Shown one piece after another: positions 38,995 to 47,587 of a DNA stretch of 47,587 nucleotides. How positions within the stretch are numbered: position 1 is the stretch's first letter; each line of letters opens with the position of its first letter. A program made the position numbers and the translations under genes. The notes beneath the pieces were generated by a model, which was given only the letters and a program-made list of their open reading frames with translations, searched no databases and had not been told where the DNA came from. Origin of the DNA: Roseovarius sp. UBA6167 (GTDB lineage Bacteria; Pseudomonadota; Alphaproteobacteria; Rhodobacterales; Rhodobacteraceae). The stretch covers positions 1-47,587 of the forward strand of contig DIUD01000070.1 in assembly GCA_002428225.1 (NCBI GenBank), read 5' to 3'.

Positions 38995-39810
38995 ATGATC
39001 CTGATTGTAGACGCTCTCAACAAGGACAAGTTCCATTCCGTTCTCGACGACATGTTCCGCCTGCGCGCCCGCGTTTTTGCCGGGCGGCTTGGCTGGGATG
39101 TGACCATCACCGACGGGCGCGAGGAGGATCAGTTTGATGCGCTCGATCCGGGGTATGTCATTGGGCTCGACGAGGAGGGCAATGTCGTGGCCTGCGCGCG
39201 TGCGCTTCAGACCACGGGGCCACACATGCTCTCTGACGTGTTCCACTCGATCCTCGACGGCGAGCCGCCGCTGCGCAGTGCGACGCTCTGGGAATCCACG
39301 CGCTTTTGCGTCGATACCGAGCGGCTCGGGCGGGGCAGGATGCGCGGCTCGGTCTCCCATGCCACCTCCGAACTGATGCTGGGCGCGGTGGAATACGCCA
39401 TGCGATCGGGAATATCGGACGTGATCACGGTGATCGACCCGGTAATGGACCGGGTGCTCAAGCGGTCGGGCAACGCGCCCTATGATTATGTGGGCAAGAC
39501 GGTCAGCATGGGCAAGGTGGCCGCGCTTGCGGCTCTTCTCGATTGTACCGAGGAACGCGCGGCGAGCATCCGCGCCCATGCCGGGATCGAGGGTGATGTT
39601 TTCCTGACCGATGAGGAGGCGCTTGCGCTGCCCGTGATCGCAGCGGCCGAGGCCAGGACCACAACAGCCGGTCTGCGCAAATCGCCGCTCGAAGCCTATT
39701 GCGACGAGCAGATCGCCGCCGCGACCACCGCCAAGGAGCGCGTCGATGCGCTTCGCCTCAAGGCGGCGCTCGCCGACAGGGTTCGTTCTCACTCGGATAT
39801 CAGCGCCTGA
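38995..39810 (+). CDS. LuxI-family acyl-homoserine lactone synthase, long form
   Basis: At 271 aa it is longer than typical LuxI (~200-220 aa). The conserved synthase residues are present: Arg24 and Phe28 (FRLRARVFAGRLGW), Trp34, the Asp pair in EEDQFDALDP, Arg69 (ACARALQTTGPHML), and Glu100/Arg103 in LWESTRFCVD. The extra ~50 residues form an Ala-rich helical C-terminus (after about 215). It makes an AHL signal from SAM and acyl-ACP; chain length cannot be told. The ATG at 38995 follows AAGGGG. It is probably controlled by the upstream LuxR through the palindrome in its promoter. Confidence 0.94.
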   Translation: MILIVDALNKDKFHSVLDDMFRLRARVFAGRLGWDVTITDGREEDQFDALDPGYVIGLDEEGNVVACARALQTTGPHMLSDVFHSILDGEPPLRSATLWESTRFCVDTERLGRGRMRGSVSHATSELMLGAVEYAMRSGISDVITVIDPVMDRVLKRSGNAPYDYVGKTVSMGKVAALAALLDCTEERAASIRAHAGIEGDVFLTDEEALALPVIAAAEARTTTAGLRKSPLEAYCDEQIAAATTAKERVDALRLKAALADRVRSHSDISA

Positions 39811-39867
39811 TCTCCAATCGGTGCGCGTCGGTCGGCCTCAGGATCGGTCGCCGGGTGTCAGAACGGA

Positions 39868-39901
39868 AAGGGCCGCCCTCATTCTCCCCGGGGCGGCCCT
39901 T
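39868..39901. terminator. Bidirectional terminator between luxI and tig
   Basis: Perfect arms GGGCCGCCC (39870-39878) and GGGCGGCCC (39891-39899), extended by AA/TT pairs, between two convergent genes. Confidence 0.75.
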
Positions 39902-39928
39902 GAACATGGTGTAGATGCGCCTTGTGGC

Positions 39929-41260
39929 TTACATCTCGTCCATGCCCTCGAGGATTTTTTCAAGCTCTTCGCGTGACACGGTCCTCTCGGTCACTTCGGC
40001 CAGTTCTACGACGTAATCAATCACCTTGTCCTCGAAGATCGGCGCGCGCAGTTGCTGGCTCATCTGCGGGTTCTTCTGCACGAATTCAAAGAATTCGCGC
40101 TCATGACCCGGGTATTGGCGCGCCTGGTTCATCACTGCCTGGGTCATCTCGGCATCGCTGACCCGCACCTCGGCCTTCTGGCCCAGATCAGCGAGCAAGA
40201 GGCCAAGACGCACACGGCGCTCGGCCAGCGTCGCCTGCTCCTCGGTCGTCTCGATCTCGCCGTGGTCGTGGCCCTTCTCCTCGGGGTGATCCTCGTGCCA
40301 GAGCTGATGCGCGATCTGCTTGGCCTCGGTCTCGACCATGGTGGGCGGCAGCTCGAAGCTCACCAGCTCGTCCAGCGCGTCCAGAACCTTGCGCTTGAGG
40401 ATGGCGCGCGCGGCACCGGCATATTCCTGTTCCAGCCGCTCGCGGATCTGCTCTTTCAGCGCGTCGAGGTTCTCGGCACCGTATTTCTGCGCCAGATCGT
40501 CGTTTATCTCGGCGGCGACGGGCTCCTTCACGGCCTTCACGGTGCAGTCGAAGACCGCTTCCTTGCCCGCCAGGTTCGCGGCTTGATAGTCCTCGGGGAA
40601 GGAGACGGTAACGGTCTTCGCCTCGCCCGCCCTGACGCCGACAAGCTGCTCCTCGAAGCCGGGGATGAAGCTGCCCGAGCCGAGCGTGAGCGGGTAATCC
40701 TCGGCGCTGCCGCCCTCGAAAGGCTCGCCGTCGAGCTTGCCGACAAAGTCGATCACCACCTGGTCGCCGTCCTGCGCCGCGGCCCCGTCCTCGCGGTCGC
40801 GGAAATCCTGCGCGCTGGCGGCGAGATTCCCGAGCGCCTCGTCAATGGCGGCCTCATCGGCCGTGACGACCAGCCGCTCCAGCTTGATGCTTGAAAGATC
40901 GACCGCCGGAACCTCGGGCAGGGCCTCATAGCTCAGCTCGATCTCGACATCGTCGCCCTCTTTCCAGTCCTGGTTGGCCATCTTCACATCGGGCTCGAAC
41001 GCCGGACGCTCGCCCTTTTCCTCGAAATGGGCGCGCATCGCCTCATCGACGGATTCCTGCATCGCCTCGCCAAGCACCCGTGTGCCGAACTGCTTTTTCA
41101 GCAGTGGCAGCGGCACCTTGCCCTTGCGAAAGCCCTTCAGTTCGATTTCCGGCTGGGCCTCTTTCAGCTTTTCGGTGACCTTGTCATCGAGGACCTGCGC
41201 CGACAGGATCATCCTGTAGCCGCGCTTGAGACCTTCGTTGAGGGTTTCGGTGACCTGCAT
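39929..41260 (-). CDS. tig: Trigger factor (ribosome-associated chaperone and prolyl isomerase)
   Basis: The 443-aa chaperone has an N-terminal ribosome-binding domain with the signature GFRKGKVPLPLLKKQFG (about 43-59). A PPIase domain follows (about 155-245, GDQVVIDFVGKLDGEPFEGG, with FIPGFEEQLVG), then a helical C-terminal domain. It folds new chains at the ribosome exit. A His/Asp-rich run (HPEEKGHDHGE) near 325 is usual in Rhodobacterales. It converges on luxI and has a GAAGGA ribosome site. Confidence 0.97.
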   Translation of the reverse strand: MQVTETLNEGLKRGYRMILSAQVLDDKVTEKLKEAQPEIELKGFRKGKVPLPLLKKQFGTRVLGEAMQESVDEAMRAHFEEKGERPAFEPDVKMANQDWKEGDDVEIELSYEALPEVPAVDLSSIKLERLVVTADEAAIDEALGNLAASAQDFRDREDGAAAQDGDQVVIDFVGKLDGEPFEGGSAEDYPLTLGSGSFIPGFEEQLVGVRAGEAKTVTVSFPEDYQAANLAGKEAVFDCTVKAVKEPVAAEINDDLAQKYGAENLDALKEQIRERLEQEYAGAARAILKRKVLDALDELVSFELPPTMVETEAKQIAHQLWHEDHPEEKGHDHGEIETTEEQATLAERRVRLGLLLADLGQKAEVRVSDAEMTQAVMNQARQYPGHEREFFEFVQKNPQMSQQLRAPIFEDKVIDYVVELAEVTERTVSREELEKILEGMDEM

Positions 41261-41373
41261 GTTCGTCCTTCCCTATGCATCGGGCCGCGGAGGCGTCCGC
41301 GGCGGTCAAGATCACGCGCCTTCTAGTGACGGGCGGATCGCACTGCAAGGGAAAACCGGCCGCCCCGGTCGGC

Positions 41374-42519
41374 TCAGACCCCTCGCCAGATCCAGCCGCC
41401 GCCAAGCACGCGGCTGCCGCCGGTCTCGTAGAAGACGCAGGCCTGTCCGGGCGCGACGCCTTCCTCGGGGGTGAGCAATTCGACCTCGGCCTCGGTCTCC
41501 GAGACGGGCCGAAGGATCGCCTCGCGGGGCGGGCGGGTGGAGCGGACCTTGACCGACAGGGGCCATTCGGGGCGCGAGGCGAGCGGCGCATCGCCCAGCC
41601 AGTTGATCTCGCGCAGCGGCACGGTGCGGGTGGCCAGCATCGCCTTGGGGCCGACGATCACGCGGCGGGCCTCGACGTCGAGGCGCACCACAAAGAGCGG
41701 CTCTTCCAGCCCGCCGATGCCAAGGCCGCGGCGCTGGCCGATGGTATAGTGAATGACCCCCTCGTGCCGGCCAAGGATGCGCCCGTCGGCATGGACGATC
41801 TCGCCCGGATCGGCGGCACCGGGGCGCAGCTTCTCGATCACGGCGGCGTAATCGCCACCTGGCACGAAACAGATATCCTGGCTGTCGGGCTTGTCGGCCA
41901 CGATCAGCCCGTATTTCGCCGCCAGCGCCCGCGTCTCGGCCTTGGAGGCCAGCCCCCCCAGCGGGAAGCGCAGGAATTCGAGTTGTTCGGGCGTGGTGGA
42001 GAACAGGAAATAGGACTGGTCGCGCGCCGAATCAGCCGCGGAATGCAGCTCCGGGCCCCGCGGCCCGATCTCGCGGCGGATATAATGCCCTGTCGCCATG
42101 CAATCGGCGTCAAGGTCGCGCGCAGTCTCGAGCAGGTCCTTGAACTTCACGCGCTCGTTGCAGCGGATGCAGGGCACGGGTGTTGCGCCGGCAAGATAAC
42201 TGTCGGCGAACTCGTCGATCACGGCATCTTTAAATATACTCTCGTAGTCGAGCACATAATGCGGAAACCCCATTTCCTCGGCCACGCGGCGCGCGTCGTG
42301 AATATCGACGCCTGCACAGCACGCGCCCTTCTTGGACAGCGCCGCGCCGTGATCGTAAAGCTGGAGGGTGACGCCGACCACGTCATAGCCCTCTTGCGCA
42401 AGCTGTGCCGCCACCACCGAGGAATCGACACCGCCCGACATCGCAACCACCACCCGCGTCTCGGCAGGCGGCTTGGCAAAGCCGAGTGAATTCAAAGGCA
42501 TGGCTGTGTCGAGGGACAT
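41374..42519 (-). CDS. mnmA: tRNA-specific 2-thiouridylase MnmA
   Basis: The 381-aa ATP-dependent enzyme thiolates U34 in tRNA. It has the PP-loop AMSGGVDSSVVAAQL (about 26-40), the substrate Cys in PVPCIRCNERVKF and the catalytic Cys in DSQDICFVPGGDY. TIGQRRGLGI marks the central domain. The 2-thiouridine made here is the substrate of MnmH, also encoded in this window. It lies upstream of tig on the same strand with 113 bases between. Confidence 0.96.
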   Translation of the reverse strand: MSLDTAMPLNSLGFAKPPAETRVVVAMSGGVDSSVVAAQLAQEGYDVVGVTLQLYDHGAALSKKGACCAGVDIHDARRVAEEMGFPHYVLDYESIFKDAVIDEFADSYLAGATPVPCIRCNERVKFKDLLETARDLDADCMATGHYIRREIGPRGPELHSAADSARDQSYFLFSTTPEQLEFLRFPLGGLASKAETRALAAKYGLIVADKPDSQDICFVPGGDYAAVIEKLRPGAADPGEIVHADGRILGRHEGVIHYTIGQRRGLGIGGLEEPLFVVRLDVEARRVIVGPKAMLATRTVPLREINWLGDAPLASRPEWPLSVKVRSTRPPREAILRPVSETEAEVELLTPEEGVAPGQACVFYETGGSRVLGGGWIWRGV

Positions 42520-42642
42520 GGGACGCTCCGGCGGGATCGGTTCAGATATAGGAAAATCCTAAACATTCTCAAGGCCTGGCTTCACCCCTTGTTAAGCGCG
42601 TTTGCGCATCCTGAAAGCCGCATCAGAGAAGGGGTGAGAGTG

Positions 42643-42912
42643 ATGTATCTGAAGAAAGTCGATGGGCCAAGGGCGGTTACACTGCCTGACGGAAGCACCT
42701 TCAGCCGCGCCGACCTGCCGCCGCCCGAGACGGAACGCTGGGTCGCCTCACGCAAGCTTGCGGTCGTGCGCGGCATCGCCTGTGGGTTGATTTCCCGATT
42801 CGAGGCGCTGCACATCTATAAGTTGAGTGATGAGGAGTTGGACGGCTGGATTCGCGCGGCGGAAAGTCACGGAAGGAATGGCCTAAAGGTTACAAAACAC
42901 AGGCGGGGTTGA
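42643..42912 (+). CDS. sciP: SciP-like CtrA inhibitor (DUF1153)
   Basis: The 89-aa protein matches the DUF1153/SciP family of alphaproteobacteria, which binds CtrA-controlled promoters and CtrA to block transcription. Conserved blocks are YLKKVDGPRAVTLPDGSTFS, RADLPPPETERWVASRKLAV and a helix-turn-helix part AVVRGIACGLISRFEALHIY. The ATG at 42643 has AAGGGG upstream. It lies next to ctrA on the same strand, 106 bases before it, which places antagonist and master regulator side by side. Confidence 0.9.
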   Translation: MYLKKVDGPRAVTLPDGSTFSRADLPPPETERWVASRKLAVVRGIACGLISRFEALHIYKLSDEELDGWIRAAESHGRNGLKVTKHRRG

Positions 42913-42937
42913 CAACTTTGGCACGAGTTTGTGAAAA
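42909..42937 (+). promoter_or_regulatory. Candidate ctrA promoter
   Basis: A perfect -35 TTGACA (42909-42914) overlaps the sciP stop, with TGAAAA 17 bp later. Downstream at 42961-42975, TTAA-N7-TGTT resembles a degenerate CtrA box, which would allow autoregulation. No GANTC methylation site is seen in this gap. Confidence 0.4.
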
Positions 42938-43018
42938 TCATCTTCGTCGGTAACGGTAGGTTAACCATTTCTGTTCAGGGTTGTGAACAAAGAGGAACCA
43001 TTGAACGGAGAACACCCT

Positions 43019-43735
43019 ATGCGTGTATTGCTGGTCGAGGATGACCCCACCACCACCAAGAGCATCGAGATGATGCTGACCCATGCCAATCTCAACGTCT
43101 ATACGACCGATCTGGGGGAGGAGGGGATCGATCTGGCCAAGCTCTACGATTACGATCTGATTCTGCTCGATCTCGGCCTGCCGGACATGCACGGCCATGA
43201 GGTGCTGCGGCAATTGCGGCTGGCGCGGATTTCCACCCCGATCCTGATCCTGTCGGGGACGGACGACACCGAAAGCAAGCTCAAGGGGTTCGGTTTCGGC
43301 GCGGATGACTACCTCACCAAACCGTTTCACCGCGATGAGCTTGTGGCGCGTATCCATGCCATCATCCGCCGCTCCAAGGGACATTCGCAGTCGGTGATCC
43401 GAACCGGCAAGATCAACGTCAATCTCGATGCCAAGACAGTGGATGTGGCCGGGCAGGCGGTGCACCTGACGGGCAAGGAATACCAGATGTTCGAGCTTTT
43501 GAGCCTGCGCAAGGGCACGACGCTGACCAAGGAGATGTTTCTCAACCATCTATACGGCGGCATGGACGAGCCCGAACTCAAGATCATCGACGTGTTCATC
43601 TGCAAGCTGCGCAAGAAGCTGGCCGAGGCGACGGGCGGGGAAAACTATATCGAGACGGTCTGGGGGCGTGGCTATGTGCTGCGCGACCCCGAACCGGGTG
43701 CGCGCTCGGGACCCCCGCTTGCCGTGGGCGCCTGA
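43019..43735 (+). CDS. ctrA: Cell-cycle response regulator CtrA
   Basis: The 238-aa OmpR-type regulator has a receiver domain (1-118) with phospho-acceptor Asp51 (DLILLDLGLPDMHGHE) and Lys in DYLTKPFHRDE. The winged-helix output domain (about 128-225) includes LTGKEYQMFELLSLRKGTTL and VWGRGYVLRD. In Rhodobacterales CtrA is usually not essential and controls motility, gene transfer agents and quorum-linked traits. The ATG at 43019 follows GGAG by eight bases; the upstream frame is rejected. It is adjacent to sciP. Confidence 0.96.
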   Translation: MRVLLVEDDPTTTKSIEMMLTHANLNVYTTDLGEEGIDLAKLYDYDLILLDLGLPDMHGHEVLRQLRLARISTPILILSGTDDTESKLKGFGFGADDYLTKPFHRDELVARIHAIIRRSKGHSQSVIRTGKINVNLDAKTVDVAGQAVHLTGKEYQMFELLSLRKGTTLTKEMFLNHLYGGMDEPELKIIDVFICKLRKKLAEATGGENYIETVWGRGYVLRDPEPGARSGPPLAVGA

Positions 43736-43800
43736 GCGCATCTGGACCTTGCCCCGCGGCCGCCCTATCACTTGACAGCGCGGATCAATGGGGGCGGGCG

Positions 43801-45921
43801 ATGTCGGGGGAAATTGCGGTCGAGCGCCTGACAGAGGAACAGGCGCGGGAGGAACTGGCGCGGCTGGCAGAGATATTGGCGCGCGCCAACAGGGCCTACC
43901 ATACCGACGATGCGCCGGTGATGTCGGATGCCGGGTATGACGCGCTCAAGGCGCGCAATGCCGCGATCGAGGCGCGCTTTCCCGCGCTGAAACGCGCCGA
44001 CAGCCCCTCCGACCAGGTCGGCGCAGCCCCGGCAGAGGGTTTTGCCAAGGTCCGCCACGCGGTGCGGATGCTGAGCCTTGCCAACGCCTTCGAGCCCGAG
44101 GATATCGGCGAGTTCGATGCCCGCATCCGTCGATACCTTGGCCTGAGCGACGACGCCCCGCTCTTCTATACGTCGGAGCCGAAGATCGACGGGCTGAGCC
44201 TGAGCCTGCGCTACGAGGCGGGCCGCCTGGTGCAGGCGGCCACGCGCGGCGATGGCGAGATCGGCGAGAACGTCACCGCCAACGCCCGCACCATCGCCGA
44301 CATCCCCGACCGGATCGAGGGCGCGCCCGACATCCTCGAGGTGCGCGGCGAAGTCTACATGAGCCATGCCGATTTCGCGGCGCTCAACGCGCGGCAGGCG
44401 GCCAGGGGCGACAAGCCCTTCGCCAATCCCCGTAACGCCGCCGCCGGATCGCTGCGCCAGCTCGACGCGACGATCACCGCGGCGCGCCCGCTGAAATTCT
44501 TCGCCTATGGCTGGGGCGAGACCTCTGCGCCGCTGGCCGATACACAGATCGGCGCACTCGAGCGGCTCGCGGCGCTCGGCTTTCCGAGCAACCCGATGAC
44601 CGCCCTGTGTGACGGGCCGGATGCGCTGCTCGATCACTACCGCAGGATCGAACAGGCCCGCGCCACGCTTGGCTATGATATCGACGGGGTGGTTTACAAG
44701 GTCAACGATCTTGCCCTGCAAGCACGGCTCGGCTTTCGCGCCACCACCCCGCGCTGGGCCATCGCGCATAAATTCCCCGCCGAACTGGCCTGGACGTGGC
44801 TCGAGGCGATCGACATCCAGGTGGGCCGCACCGGCGCGCTTTCCCCCGTGGCGCGGCTCACGCCGGTAACGGTGGGGGGCGTGGTGGTCAGCAAGGCCAC
44901 GCTTCATAACGAGGATTACATCGCGGGCCGCGACAGCAAGGGAGAGGTCATTCGCGGCGGCAAGGATATCCGCGTGGGTGACTGGGTGCAGGTCTATCGC
45001 GCGGGCGACGTGATTCCCAAGATCGCCGATGTCGATCTCGCCAGGCGTCCCGCCGATGCGACCCCCTTCCGCTTTCCCGAGACCTGCCCCGAATGCGGCT
45101 CGGACGCGCGCCGCGAGCCGGGTGATTCGGTGCGCCGATGCATGGGCGGGCTGGTCTGCCCCGCGCAGGCGGTGGAACGGCTCAAGCATTTCGTCTCGCG
45201 CGGCGCGTTCGACATCGAAGGGCTGGGGCCGAAGCAACTGGAGGCATTCTACCGCGACGGCTGGATCCGCGAACCGGCCGACATCTTCACGCTCGAGGCG
45301 CGCTTCGGGCAGGGCGTTCAACAGTTGAAAAACCGCGAGGGCTGGGGCGAGAAGAGCGCGAAGAACATCTTTCAGGCTATTGACGAAAAAAGAAAAATCC
45401 CCTTCGCGCGGCTTCTCTACGCCCTCGGCATCCGCCATGTGGGCGAGCAGGCAAGCAACATGATCGCGCGCCATTACGGCACCTGGGAGGAGTTCATCGC
45501 CGCGATGGACAACGCCCGCGACCTGAGCGGGCCCGAATGGGAGCGGCTTCTGGGCATCGACGGGGTGGGCGAGGTGATGGCGACAAGCCTCGTGCAGACC
45601 ATCACCGAGCCGCATGAGCGCGCGGGCATCGAGCGGCTGACCCGCCATCTGACCATCGAGCCTGCCGCCCCCCCCGACACCTCGGGCAGCCCGGTCGCGG
45701 GCAAGACACTCGTGTTCACCGGCACGCTGGAAAAGATGACCCGCGCCGAGGCCAAGGCGCGCGCCGAGGCGCTTGGCGCCAGGGTGGCGGGCAGTGTCTC
45801 GGCGCGCACCGATCTGCTGATCGCCGGGCCGGGGGCCGGATCGAAGGCGAAGAAGGCCGCGGATCTCGGCATCGAGGTGATCGACGAGGATGCGTGGCTC
45901 GCCCTCATCGGGGCCGCATGA
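43801..45921 (+). CDS. ligA: NAD-dependent DNA ligase LigA
   Basis: The 706-aa replicative ligase has all domains: Ia (YHTDDAPVMSDAGYDAL), the adenylation domain with nucleophile Lys128 in SEPKIDGLSLS, the OB fold, and a zinc finger with Cys in CPECGSDARREPG and CMGGLVC. Helix-hairpin-helix repeats (about 490-590) and a C-terminal BRCT domain (TLVFTGTLEKMTRAEAKARA) complete it. It joins Okazaki fragments using NAD. Its stop overlaps the recG start (ATGA). Confidence 0.97.
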   Translation: MSGEIAVERLTEEQAREELARLAEILARANRAYHTDDAPVMSDAGYDALKARNAAIEARFPALKRADSPSDQVGAAPAEGFAKVRHAVRMLSLANAFEPEDIGEFDARIRRYLGLSDDAPLFYTSEPKIDGLSLSLRYEAGRLVQAATRGDGEIGENVTANARTIADIPDRIEGAPDILEVRGEVYMSHADFAALNARQAARGDKPFANPRNAAAGSLRQLDATITAARPLKFFAYGWGETSAPLADTQIGALERLAALGFPSNPMTALCDGPDALLDHYRRIEQARATLGYDIDGVVYKVNDLALQARLGFRATTPRWAIAHKFPAELAWTWLEAIDIQVGRTGALSPVARLTPVTVGGVVVSKATLHNEDYIAGRDSKGEVIRGGKDIRVGDWVQVYRAGDVIPKIADVDLARRPADATPFRFPETCPECGSDARREPGDSVRRCMGGLVCPAQAVERLKHFVSRGAFDIEGLGPKQLEAFYRDGWIREPADIFTLEARFGQGVQQLKNREGWGEKSAKNIFQAIDEKRKIPFARLLYALGIRHVGEQASNMIARHYGTWEEFIAAMDNARDLSGPEWERLLGIDGVGEVMATSLVQTITEPHERAGIERLTRHLTIEPAAPPDTSGSPVAGKTLVFTGTLEKMTRAEAKARAEALGARVAGSVSARTDLLIAGPGAGSKAKKAADLGIEVIDEDAWLALIGAA

Positions 45922-47587
45922 GCACCCGGCCAGAAATCCTGTTTCCGCTTTTCGCGGGGATCGAGACGCTCGACGGCGTGGGGCCGAAGACCGCGAAGGC
46001 GCTTGCCGCGCTCGACATCAACCGCCCGCGCGATCTTCTCTTCACGCTGCCCTGGTCCGGGGTGGACCGCCGCCGCCGCGCCACCGTGCAGGGGGCCCCG
46101 ATCCCCGGCGTGGTCACGGTCGAGGTGGTGGTCGGCCGCCATGACGCGCCAGCGCGTCCCTCCGCCCCCTATCGCGTGGTGGTCGAGGATGCCGCGACCA
46201 GCTTTCACCTCGTCTTCTTCCGCGCGCGCGGGGATCATCTGCGCCGGCTTCTGCCCACGGGCGCGCGGCGGGTTGTCTCGGGCAAGGTGGAGCTGTTCGA
46301 CGGCATCGCGCAGATGGTGCATCCCGATCATGTTCTGCCGGTCGAGGAGGCGGGCACGATTCCCGATTTCGAGCCGGTTTATCCGCTGACCGCCGGGGTG
46401 ACGCAGCGGATGATGGCCAGGGCAGTCCAGTCGGCGCTCATGCGCGCGCCGCGCCTCGCCGAGTGGATCGACCCCGCGCAAAAGGCGCAAGCGGGCTGGC
46501 CCGACTGGCAAGACGCGCTGCGCGCCGCTCACGGCCCGGCCTCGGCGCGCGATCTCTCGCCCGCAAACCCCGCGCGCGAGCGGCTGGCCTATGACGAGTT
46601 GATGGCGCATCAGATGACGCTTGCGCTGGCGCGCAGCCGCCTGCGCAGCGCCAAGGGGCGCGCGACCGTGGGAACGGGCGAATTGCAGGCCAGGGTGAGC
46701 GCGGCGCTGCCCTTTGCGCTGACCAACGCGCAGACCCGCGCCCTTGCCGATATCGCCGCCGATATGGGCGCGCCCACGCGCATGAACCGCCTGCTTCAGG
46801 GCGATGTCGGCGCGGGCAAGACGCTGGTGGCGTTCAAGGCGCTGCTCATCGCCGTCGAGGCGGGCGGGCAGGGGGTGTTGATGGCCCCCACCGAAATTCT
46901 TGCCCGCCAGCATTTTCAGGGGCTGACCCCCCTGGCCGAGGCGGCCGGGGTGCGGCTCGAAATCCTCACGGGGCGTGACAAGGGGGCGGCGCGCGCGGCC
47001 AAGCTCTGTGCCCTGGCGGCGGGTGAAATCGACATTCTCGTGGGCACCCATGCCGTGTTCCAGCGGGACGTGGAATTCGCCGATCTGCGGCTGGCCATCG
47101 TCGATGAGCAGCACCGTTTCGGTGTGCGCCAGCGGCTGGAACTGGGGCAGAAGGGCGCGCAGGCGGATGTTCTGGTGATGACCGCCACACCCATCCCCCG
47201 CAGCCTCGCGCTGGCGCAATATGGCGACATGGATGTGAGCGTGCTCGATGAAAAGCCGCCCGGCCGCCTGCCGATCAGGACCGCGCTGGTCAATACGGGC
47301 CGGATGGACGAGGTCGTGGATCACCTGCGCCGCGCCATTGCCGAGGGGCGGCAGGCCTATTGGGTCTGCCCGCTGGTCGAGGAAAGCGAGGCGGTGGATC
47401 TTTCCAGCGCCGAGGAGCGGTATCGGCGGCTGCGCGCGGCGCTCGGAGAGGGGCGGGTGGGGCTGGTGCATGGCCAGATGCCGCCCGAGGAAAAGGACGC
47501 GGCCATGGCGCGCTTTCAGCGGGGCGAGACAAGCGTTCTCGTCGCCACGACCGTGATCGAGGTGGGGGTGGACGTGCCCAATGCCTC
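45918..47587 (+). CDS. recG: ATP-dependent DNA helicase RecG (partial, runs off the window)
   Basis: About 556 residues are visible. The N-terminal wedge/OB domain begins MSTRPEILFPLFAGIETLDG and contains GPKTAKALAALDI and RDLLFTLPW. Helicase domain 1 has Walker A GDVGAGKT and the RecG-specific DEQHRFGVRQR box, then TATPIPRSLA. Domain 2 (VGLVHGQMPPEEKDAAMARF, ATTVIEVGVDVPNA) continues past the edge. RecG remodels stalled forks. It is coupled to ligA by an ATGA overlap. Confidence 0.95.
   Translation, partial: MSTRPEILFPLFAGIETLDGVGPKTAKALAALDINRPRDLLFTLPWSGVDRRRRATVQGAPIPGVVTVEVVVGRHDAPARPSAPYRVVVEDAATSFHLVFFRARGDHLRRLLPTGARRVVSGKVELFDGIAQMVHPDHVLPVEEAGTIPDFEPVYPLTAGVTQRMMARAVQSALMRAPRLAEWIDPAQKAQAGWPDWQDALRAAHGPASARDLSPANPARERLAYDELMAHQMTLALARSRLRSAKGRATVGTGELQARVSAALPFALTNAQTRALADIAADMGAPTRMNRLLQGDVGAGKTLVAFKALLIAVEAGGQGVLMAPTEILARQHFQGLTPLAEAAGVRLEILTGRDKGAARAAKLCALAAGEIDILVGTHAVFQRDVEFADLRLAIVDEQHRFGVRQRLELGQKGAQADVLVMTATPIPRSLALAQYGDMDVSVLDEKPPGRLPIRTALVNTGRMDEVVDHLRRAIAEGRQAYWVCPLVEESEAVDLSSAEERYRRLRAALGEGRVGLVHGQMPPEEKDAAMARFQRGETSVLVATTVIEVGVDVPNA

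Overview
The window is GC-rich chromosomal DNA from an alphaproteobacterium, most likely of the order Rhodobacterales (Roseobacter group). The main evidence is a SAM/SAH-type riboswitch in front of metK (a class known from Rhodobacterales), the sciP-ctrA cell-cycle pair, the order phoH-ybeY-corC-lnt-metK-trmB, an AHL luxR/luxI pair and a large-subunit TRAP transporter.

Positions 1 to about 7671 are the right part of an integrated mobile element whose left end lies outside the window. Its genes all run leftward: tyrosine integrase, an unknown ORF, an excisionase-like HTH protein, a ParB-like protein, a topoisomerase VI-A/Spo11-like TOPRIM protein, a RepA-like hexameric ATPase, two small ORFs and an HK97-type major capsid protein. 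Most of the genes overlap at their stop and start codons. The element ends in a displaced 3' half of tRNA-Asn (7624-7671), so it sits in a tRNA-Asn gene. Replication genes run directly into the capsid, as in capsid-forming phage satellites, but the rest of the element is not visible.

Positions 7672 to 10377 hold two AT-richer unknown genes and the wreck of a second, related element: a portal fragment, an excisionase tail and an integrase N-terminus lying head-to-head with dusA. dusA is the known target of a family of integrases. Both elements carry, at the same place next to the excisionase 3' end, a short rightward unit consisting of a sigma70-like promoter with a 17-bp spacer, a 5' hairpin and an intrinsic terminator. 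This looks like a small RNA of about 60 nt kept by both elements.

From 10378 the content is core chromosome. It comprises dusA and mnmH (tRNA modification), a SulP transporter, a TRAP transporter operon, a scar of IS630- and IS481-like remnants, a glycosyltransferase-like protein, miaB, an OmpA-like protein plus lipoprotein sharing an unnamed Cys-containing motif, phoH-ybeY-corC-lnt, riboswitch-metK-trmB and an M48 peptidase.

After that come a gamma-glutamyl polyamine catabolism cluster (two glutamine-synthetase-like ligases, a class I amidotransferase and an FAD oxidase), a DegT aminotransferase, YceI, rpsF-rpsR-rplI, luxR-luxI with a perfect 22-bp palindrome in the luxI promoter, tig, mnmA, sciP-ctrA, ligA and the start of recG, which runs off the right edge.
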